Below, one piece after another: positions 47,531 to 56,900 of a DNA stretch of 64,000 nucleotides (position 1 is the stretch's first letter; each line of letters begins with the position of its first letter). The position numbers were made by a program, and so were the translations under genes. A model generated the notes under the pieces. That model made no database searches, was not told the origin of the DNA, and saw only the letters and a program-made list of their open reading frames with translations. The stretch lies in the NCBI GenBank assembly GCA_964019135.1, contig OZ025257.1, forward strand, positions 151,501 to 215,500, read 5' to 3'. Source of the stretch: Arenicola marina. Taxonomy: Eukaryota; Annelida; Polychaeta; Arenicolidae.

Positions 47531-48905
47531 AGCGTTGTCTATGACGATACTGTCATGGCGCTGTCTGATACCGATGCACGATTTGTGTCTGGGGCAGTTT
47601 CATGTTGACATGTAATTGTTCCTTTGCACTACCGTGGCCTAAAGCGCGGGCCAAATATCGGGCGGCCGCTGATCTGCAGTCATAGCTAGCCCGGAGTGCC
47701 GGGGGTGGGGGGGGGCACCCCCTCTATCCCCCACCTGACATCCTTCATGGCACTAGATCCGTGGTTGGTCCCATCTTACCGACTGTTGCTGCAGCCTGGA
47801 CTGTGACCCCCGAGCGACACGCTTTGACCGGGAGTCGTGGTCACCTTCCGGTTGTCACGTGGTAGCTCTTTGCCAGACTGCTACGTGGGTGTGGCATCTA
47901 CTGGCGTCGCGCAGGACCAACTCACCCACAGGATCATGTGTAGTTTATAGAGATCCGGGGTAACAGATAACAGGTCGTCTTGGTCAGTAACCTGTCATGG
48001 AGAGTGGTGAGACATTATATCAACCTCCCCTACTGCGTTAGTTACCCCCCCCCCCCCACCCCCTTTAGTTTCAGGACATTATGAGGCCTTTTCGCATAAT
48101 AGGGTATGTAAGTGACATCACGGACAGCGCGCGCTCACCTCCAGCGAATTCGGTTTTGGGTACATGACGCTTCACCGCCCCATATACAAAGCATAGGGAG
48201 CTCTTTGTAATGGTGTGAAACGCACAGAAAACCAGGGTCTTGCGATTTAAAACTAGTACGAGTATGAAGGTACACCCCCAAACATTTATTCCATATGGTT
48301 TTCAAATCTAACATTGCATTCATATCTCGAACATCACTGAGTCTAGTTTGAGGCCCATAGTAAAGTATAGGGACCCGCTGACGCGTTGTACCCAGAACGG
48401 TTGTTTCTAGAGGTGAGCGCGCGCTGTCTGTGACGTCACTTACAGACCCTATTACCTATTGTACCCCCCCCCCCCCCTCCGTCCTAATGTTACCCCGTGT
48501 CTGTGAGAGCCAATCACAGACTTGGATATACTGTTACCCCTACGTGTTTGTGTTGACCAATGGCAGCCTTGGGTACAATGTATAGTACCGGGGGGCTGTG
48601 TGGCTGTGATAGGACTGTTAAGTGGGATTTACGTGCCAATAATGAACTTGCGATGGTTGTACCTGGCTTTGTATGTGTTTAATCACTAGTGTGACTATGG
48701 AATAAGAGCGTTGACGTGGTTTGACACACATTGTTGTGTGGGTTTTAGTAAGACTGAGATCAGGTATTCGTCCATGTATATCATTCCCAAGAGCTTTTCT
48801 CCGATGTTTTACTTATGACACTGTTATATATGTACATCCGTCCAATATAGATGTTTTCTGGTAGCCGCACTTTATCCGTCCAGCTGATGAAGCGCCCACC
48901 ATTCC
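47531..48905. other. NEK11 3' flank, no further gene
   Basis: Apart from the inverted-repeat element at 48099-48452 I see no coding exon. C runs lie near 48047-48058 and 48466-48478, and a G run near 47701-47715. This may be NEK11 3' UTR, since no strong poly(A) signal was seen before 50277. Confidence 0.35.
48099..48452. mobile_element. MITE with long terminal inverted repeats and TA target site
   Basis: The left end reads ATAGGGTATGTAAGTGACAT then CACGGACAGCGCGCGCTCAC. The right end, on the other strand, reads ATAGGGTCTGTAAGTGACGT then CACAGACAGCGCGCGCTCAC. Homology of the arms continues more loosely inward. TA flanks both ends (48097-48098 and 48453-48454), as in Tc1/mariner-type MITEs. 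It has no coding capacity. Confidence 0.75.
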
Positions 48906-49405
48906 CCTCACTCTGCTGTGTACCGGCACATCTCACTGTCGTCCAGGCGCCTCGTGACGTCATGGTGTCATACTCTGCTGTGTACCGGCACATCTCACTG
49001 TCGTCCAGGCGCCTCGTGACGTCAGGGTGTCATACTCTGCTGTGTACCGGCACATCTCACTGTCGTCCAGGCGCCTCGTGACGTCATGGTGTCATACTCT
49101 GCTGTGTACCGCCACATCTCACTGTCGTCCAGGCGCCTCGTGACGTCAGGGTGTCATACTCTGCTGTGTACCGGCACATCTCACTGTCGTCCAGGCGCCT
49201 CGTGACGTCAGGGTGTCATACTCTGCTGTGTACCGGCACATCTCACTGTCGTCCAGGCGCCTCGTGACGTCATGGTGTCATACTCTGCTGTGTACCGCCA
49301 CATCTCACTGTGGTCCAGGCGCCTCGTGACGTCATGGTGTCATACTCTGCTGTGTACCGGCACATCTCACTGTCGTCCAGGCGCCTCGTGACGTCATGGT
49401 GTCAT
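48906..49405. repeat. 62-bp minisatellite with a CRE in each of 8 units
   Basis: Units contain TGCTGTGTACCGGCACATCT and end with CGCCTCGTGACGTCATGGTG or CGTGACGTCAGGGTG. Each unit carries the palindrome TGACGTCA, the consensus cAMP-response element. Whether any factor binds it is unknown. Confidence 0.93.
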
Positions 49406-49454
49406 GCTGACTGGTTCAGTTTAACAATGAGCGTACCAGACACTTTAAATAGTC

Positions 49455-49900
49455 TAGCGTAACTTACACCTAGATGACAGTTAGCGTAACTTACACCTAG
49501 ATGACAGTTAGCGTAACTTACACCTAGATTACAGTTAGCGTAACTTACACCTAGATTACAGTTAGCGTACACTTGGCGTTCCGGATGCCTAGACTACAGT
49601 GAGAGTACCGGACCCCCAGAGAGTTCCAGAGTGCAGTGAGTGATCAAACAGTATTATTTACGACAAGCTGCACTTAGTCTGATAGCGCGGTAGTCCGGCT
49701 TGTTTGTTGTTGTTGTTTGCTGTTGGTTGTCGTCACTCAAGGAACCTTCAGAACGCCACGGTCCAAGGCGAAATGTCACAAGTCACGTGACGGTCCAAGG
49801 CGAAATGTCACAAGTCACGTGACGGTCCAAGGCGAAATGTCACAAGTCACGTGACGGTCCAAGGCGAAATGTCACAAGTCACGTGACGATCCAGGACACC
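49455..49900. repeat. two short minisatellites (27 bp and 32 bp)
   Basis: AGCGTAACTTACACCTAGAT plus GACAGTT repeats about four times at 49455-49565. CGGTCCAAGGCGAAATGTCA plus CAAGTCACGTGA repeats four times at 49759-49888, with one further diverged copy. Each 32-bp unit contains the palindrome TCACGTGA, which includes an E-box (CACGTG). Confidence 0.85.
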
Positions 49901-50276
49901 ATGGCACAAGTCCCGTGACGACCTAGGACCAGTGACGTGACGGGTTGTTTGGCCCAGGTGGAGGGGTGGCACTGGCACTGGTGAGAGTGCACGCGGTGTG
50001 GTTAGCGCACTGTGGGTGTGATGCCTTAATGCCTGTAATGTGACTAGGCGCCCGGCAGGAGATGCTATGTATGACGTATTGCTGCCAAGTTACCGTAGTC
50101 TCTCCCTGTATATAGTGAGATGTTGCCTATCGCAGGCACACGTGGCGTTAAACCCAATCAAAACAAACCGTGGCTCGAACCAATCTCCGCAGCGAGTGCA
50201 GCGCCATCTGGTTACATTGTCAGGTTGGATACAGCAATCCTAAAACACTGATTGTATTGCATCTCATGTCCTAAAT

Positions 50277-50317
50277 AATAAAAATGATAAGATATTTACT
50301 GATCGTGTCACTTTATT
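50277..50317. terminator. overlapping convergent poly(A) signals of NEK11 and SEC14L
   Basis: A plus-strand AATAAA at 50277-50282 and a minus-strand AATAAA (TTTATT at 50312-50317) lie 29 bp apart facing each other. They are the best candidates for the 3' ends of the convergent genes. Cleavage of each would occur inside or beyond the other's signal. The minus signal lies about 630 bp beyond the SEC14L stop. Confidence 0.5.
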
Positions 50318-50519
50318 GTCTCTGGATCTCGTGTCGATGGCTACAAGTTGGTATTTAGGAAATGGTTTAGTATCGCCATTTATAAATTACGGTCACATAC
50401 AATGTTCTGCTTTCCATGAGAAACTACGTTTATGCCAACAGTTGCCATGACTACTCGTCCCATATTATACCCACAACACCCATTACAAATTACGGTAAAA
50501 ACTCTAATATACAGCAAGT

Positions 50520-50720
50520 TCCGGCCACACCTCTAATATCAACGATAACAAGTTACGGTCATCGCTATCATATCAACGATAACAAGTTACGGTCATCGCT
50601 ATCATATCAACTATAACAAGTTATGGTCATCGCTATCATATCAACTATAACAAGTTATGGTCATCGCTTTCATATCAACGATAACAAGTTACGGTCATGG
50701 CTCTCATATCAACGATACAA
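50520..50720. repeat. 34-bp minisatellite, about 5 units
   Basis: Units contain ATATCAACGATAACAAGTTA followed by CGGTCATCGCTATC. It lies in the presumed 3' UTR of the minus-strand SEC14L gene. Confidence 0.85.
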
Positions 50721-50849
50721 GTCACGGCCACAAGTCCACATTGCCTATTGTAAGTTATGACCGCAACTCTGATATCATAATCCATTATAAGACATCAGCC
50801 AACAAACATTAGAGGTAGACATGTGACACACCCATCACCCCAGCCACAC

Positions 50850-50948
50850 ACATCACAGCTAGACATCTGAAAGACCTATCACCCCAGCCACACACATCAC
50901 AGGTATACATCTGATAGACCCATCACCCCAGCCACACACATCACAGAT
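50850..50948 (-). repeat. 44-bp stop-codon repeat at the SEC14L end, 3 units
   Basis: On the minus strand the gene ends ATC CAT CTG TGA and continues TGTGTGTGGCTGGGG. CTGTGATGTGTGTGGCTGGG recurs with its TGA at 50897-50899 and 50853-50855, exactly 44 bp apart. The stop codon is part of the unit, as in NEK11. Confidence 0.88.
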
Positions 50949-53900
50949 GGATATCTTCGTTCATGTCGTCATCAAGTTGTTGCCCTTCAACGATTTCTTT
51001 GGAAGCGTCTGTCAGCGTGTAGTCGTCCGACATCTTCACAACCTCCACACTGTATGTCAAAGTTCGCTTGACAAGCTTACTCGGGTTTTTAAATAACAAT
51101 ATATCTGCAAAAAAACAACAGAGGCGTTACTTACAGGTGTCCGTCTCGTTACTTACAGGTGTCGATCTCGTTACTTACAGGTGTCGGTCTCGTTACTTAC
51201 AGGTGTCGGTCTCGTTACTTACAGGTGTCCGTCTCGTTACTTACAGGTGTCTGTCTCGTTACTTACAGGTGTCAATCTCGTTACTTACAGGTGTCCGTCT
51301 CGTTACTTACAGGTGTCAGTCTCGTTAATTACAGGTGTCGGTCTCGTTACTTACAGGTGTCGGTCTCGTTACTTACAGGTGTCAGTCTCGTTACTTACAG
51401 ATGTCCGTCTCGTTACTTACAGGTGTCGGTCTCGTTACTTACAGGTGCCGGGACTTTCACAGAAGAACATGCCGTCCTCGGGCACTCGGTGAACCTCGTA
51501 CTTGCTGCAGGGGACAACCACGTCCAGTGTGTCCAGCTCGTCCTGAGTGACCTTCACCTTGCTCTCTCGGTTTTGAGAGTTGGACTGAACAGTGACCTGC
51601 CTCGGTTCTCGGTAGACGCCAAACTCTATGTCGCTCACTTCGGTGGCAAATATCCATCTGGTGCGCAAAGTGAGATAATGTGCAAACATCACACAGATTT
51701 AGTGAGTGACTGGGGCCATTGACACCCGACATATATTGTTTTACAACGAATTCCCTTTTAACCGTGTCTTTTCCCACTCAAGACACGACCAGCATCTTTA
51801 AAACCCTTAAATAGTTATGAGAAATATTTTGATTTTTCAAACCTTAGATCTTATGACGTCCATGACCTCATCACTCACCTGATGACGTCCATGACCTCAC
51901 CACTTACCTGATGACGTTCACGGCCTCACCACTCACCTGATGACGTCCACGGCCTCACCACTCACCTGATGACGTCCATGGCCTCACCACTCACCTGATG
52001 ACGTCCATGGCCTCACCACTCACCTGATGACGTCCACGGCCTCACCACTCATCTGATAACGTCCACGGCCTCACCACTCACCTGGTGACGTCCATGGCTT
52101 CACCACTCACCCGATGACGTCCATGGCCTCACTACTCACCAGATGACGTCCATGACCTCCCCACTCACCTGATGACGTCCATGACCTCCCCACTCAACTG
52201 ATGACGTCTATGACCTCCCCACTCACCTGATGACGTCCATAGCGCCACCACTCACCTGATGACGTCCACGGCCTCACCACTCATCTGATGACGTCCATGG
52301 CCTCAGCACTCACCTGATGACGTCCATAGCGCCACCACTCACCTGATGACGTCCATTACCTCACCACTCCCCTGATGACGTCCATGACCTCCCCACTCAC
52401 CTGATGACGTCTATGACCTCCCCACTCACCTGATGACGTCCATAGCGCCACCACTCACCTGATGACGTCCATTACCTCACCACTCACCTGATGACGTCCA
52501 TGACCTCCCCACTCACCTGATGACGTCCATGGCCTCAGCACTCACCTGATGACGTCCATAGCGCCACCACTCACCTGATGACGTCCATTACCTCACCACT
52601 CACCTGATGACGTCCATGACCTCCCCACTCACCTGATGACGTCTATGACCTCCCCACTCACCTGATGACGTCCATAGCGCCACCACTCACCTGATGACGT
52701 CCATTACCTCACCACTCACCTGATGACGTCCATGACCTCCCCACTCACCTGATGACGTCCATAGCGCCACCACTCACCTGATGACGTCCATAGCGCCACC
52801 ACTCACCTGATGACGTCCATGGCCTCACCACTCACCTGATGACGTCCATGACCTCCCCACTCACCTGATGACGTCCATAGCGCCACCACTCACCTGATGA
52901 CGTCCATGGCCTCACCACTCACCTGATGACGTCTATGACCTCCCCACTCACCTGATGACGTCCATAGCGCCACCACTCACCTGATGACGTCCATTACCTC
53001 ACCACTCACCTGATGACGTCCATGACCTCCCCACTCACCTGATGACGTCCATAGCGCCACCACTCACCTGATGACGTCCATAGCGCCACCACTCACCTGA
53101 TGACGTCCATGACCTCCCCACTCACCTGATGACGTCCATAGCGCCACCACTCACCTGATGACGTCCATAGCGCCACCACTCACCTGATGACGTGGGTCTG
53201 TTCTGGGATGATATACATCAGGCGAAAGCTGCCCCCTCGGTGAAGAGTGACATTGTTTGGGTTCAGATTCGACGGGAAAAACTCTTCTTTCCTCCGATAG
53301 AACGACTTGGGCACATCTCCACCATAGCATACCTGTCAGAGTAAAGTGTAGGACTAGATCCAGGCACATCTCCACCATAACATATCTGTCAGAGTAAAGT
53401 GTAGGACTACATGTAAGCACATCTCCACCATAACATATCTGTCAGAGTAGAGTGTATGACTAGATCAAGGCAAATGTCCACCATTATATGATAACATATC
53501 TGTCAGAGTAGAGTGTAGGACTAGATCTAGGCAGATCTCCATCATAACATATCTGTCAGAGTAAAGTGTAGGACTAGATCTAGGCAAATCTCCACCATAA
53601 CATATCTGTCAGAGTAGAGTGTAGGACTAGATATGGGCAAATCTCCACCATAACATATCTGTCAAGAGTAGAGTGTAGGACTAGATCTAGGCAAATCTCC
53701 ACCATAACATATCTGTCAGAGTAGAGTGTAGGACTAGATATGGGCAAATCTCCACCATAACATATCTGTCAAGAGTAGAGTGTAGGACTAGATCTAGGCA
53801 AATCTCCACCATAACATATCTGTCAGAGTAAAGTGTAGGACTAGATCTAGGCAGATCTCCATCATAACATATCTGTCAGAGTAAAGTGTAGAACTAGATC

Positions 53901-56900
53901 TAGGCAGATCTCCATCATAACATATCTGTCAGAGTAAAGTGTAGGACTAGATCTAGGCAAATCTCCACCATAACATATCTGTCAGAGTAGAGTGTAGGAC
54001 TAGATATGGGCAAATCTCCACCATAACATATCTGTCAAGAGTAGAGTGTAGGACTAGATGTAGGCAAATCTCCACCATAACATATCTGTCAGAGTAGAGT
54101 GTAGGACTAGATATGGGCAAATCTCCACCATAACATATCTGTCAGGGTAGAGTGTAGGACTAGATCTGGGCACATGTCCACCATAACATATCTGTCAGAG
54201 TAGAGTGTAGGACTAGATCTGGGCAAATCTCCACCATAACACATCTGTCAGAGTAGAGTGTAGGACTAGATCTAGGCAAATCTCCACCATAACATATCTG
54301 TCAGAGTAGAGTGTAGGACTAGATCTGGGCAAATCTCCACCATAACACATCTGTCAGAGTAGAGTATAGGAGTAGATCAAGGCACATATCCACCATAACA
54401 TATCTGTCAGAGTAAACGGACTATACGTGGCCAAGTGACCCCTCCTACGCTATCAGTTAGTCTTTGCCTGTCATGTGGTCAGTACTCAGTCTACTGACTA
54501 CCTACGCTCTCAGTGCAACCAGATACAGGTAAAGCTCTGACCTTGGATTCGACCTTGGGGTTGCCATCTGGGTCGGTGGCTTTGCCGCCATAGTACTGAG
54601 GCAACACGTCCAGGTCCACCACCTTCATGACCTCCTCCTTCCAGCCATCTGCAACCAACGCACACACAGTCACACCACCTTCATGACCTCCTCCTTCCAG
54701 CCATCTGCAACCAACGCACACACAGTCACACCACCTTCATGACCTCCTCCTTCCAGCCATCTGCAACCAACGCACACACAGTCACACCACCTTCATCACC
54801 TCCTCCTTCCAGCCATCTGCAACCAACGCACACACAGTCACACCACCTTCATCACCTCCTCCTTCCAGCCATCTGCAACCAACGCACACACAGTCACACC
54901 ACCTTCATGACCTCCTTCTTCCAGCCATCTGCAACCAACGCACACACAGTCACACCACCTTCATGACCTCCTCCTTCCAGCCATCTACAACCAACGCACA
55001 CACAGTCACACCACCTTCATGACCTCCTCCTTTCAGCCATCTACAACCAACGCACACACAGTCACACCACCTTCATGACCTCCTCCTTCCAGCCATCTGC
55101 AACCAACGCACACACAGTCACATCACCGTTATCACCTCCTCCTTCCAGCCATCTGCAACCAACGCACACACAGTCACACCACCTTCATGACCTCCTCCTT
55201 CCAGCCATCTGCAACCAACGCACACACAGTCACACCACCTTCATGACCTCCTCCTTCCAGCCATCTGCAACCAACGCACACACAGTCACACCACCTTCAT
55301 GACCTCCTCCTTCCAGCCATCTGCAACCAACGCACACACAGTCACACCACCTTCATCACCTCCTCCTTCCAGGCATCTGCAACCAACGCACACACAGTCA
55401 CACCACCTTCATCACCTCCTCCTTCCAGCCATCTGCAACCAACGCACACACAGTCACATCACCGTTATCACCTCCTCCTTCCAGCCATCTGCAACCAACG
55501 CACACACAGTCACACCACCTTCATCACCTCCTCCTTCCAGCCATCTACAACGAACGCACACACAGCCACACCACCTTCATCACCTCCTCCTTCCAGCCAT
55601 CTGCAACCAACGCACACACAGTCACACCACCGTCATCACCTCCTCCTTTCAGCCATCTACAACCAACGCACACACAGTCACATCACCGTTATCACCTCCT
55701 CCTTCCAGGCATCTGCAACCAACGCACACACAGTCACACCACCTTCATCACCTCCTCCTTCCAGCCATCTGCAACCAACGCACACACAGTCACATCACCG
55801 TTATCACCTCCTCCTTCCAGGCATCTGCAACCAACGCACACACAGTCACACCACCTTCATCACCTCCTCCTTCCAGCCATCTGCAACCAACGCACACACA
55901 GTCACACCACCTTCATCACCTCCTCCTTCCAGGCATCTGCAACCAACGCACACACAGTCACACCACCTTCATCACCTCCTCCTTCCAGCCATCTGCAACC
56001 AACGCACACACAGTCACATCACCGTTATCACCTCCTCCTTCCAGCCATCTGCAACCAACGCACACACAGTCACACCACCTTCATCACCTCCTCCTTTCAG
56101 CCATTTACAACCAACGCACACACAGTCACACCACCTTCATGACCTCCTCCTTCCAGTCATCTGCAACCAACGCACACACAGTCACATCACCGTTATCACC
56201 TCCTCCTTCCAGCCATCTGCAACCAACGCACACACAGTCACACCACCGTCATCACCTCCTCCTTCCAGCCATCTGCAACCAACGCACACACAGTCACACC
56301 ACCTTCATGACCTCCACCTTCCAGCCATCTGCAACCAACGCACACACAGTCACATCACCGTTAGCACCTCCTCCTTCCAGGCATCTGCAACCAACGCACA
56401 CACAGTCACACCACCGTCATCACCTCCTCCTTCCAGCCATCTGCAACCAACGCACACACAGTCACATCACCGTTATCACCTCCTCCTTCCAGCCATCTGC
56501 AACCAACGCACACACAGTCACACCACCGTCATCACCTCCTCCTCCCAGCCATCTGCAACCAACGCACACACAGTCACATGACCTTCATCACCTCCTAGCT
56601 CCTTCCAGCCATCTACAACCAACGCACACACAGTCACACCACCTTCATGACCTCCTCCTTCCAGCCATCTACAACCAACGCACACACAGTCACACCACCT
56701 TCATGACCTCCTCCTTCCAGCCATCTGCAACCAACGCACACACAGTCACACCACCTTCATCACCTTCTCCTTCCAGCCATCTACAACCAACGCACACACA
56801 GTCACACCACCTTCATCACCTTCTCCTTCCAGCCATCTGCAACCAACGCACACACAGTCACACCACCTTCATCACCTTCTCCTTCCAGCCATCTGCAACC

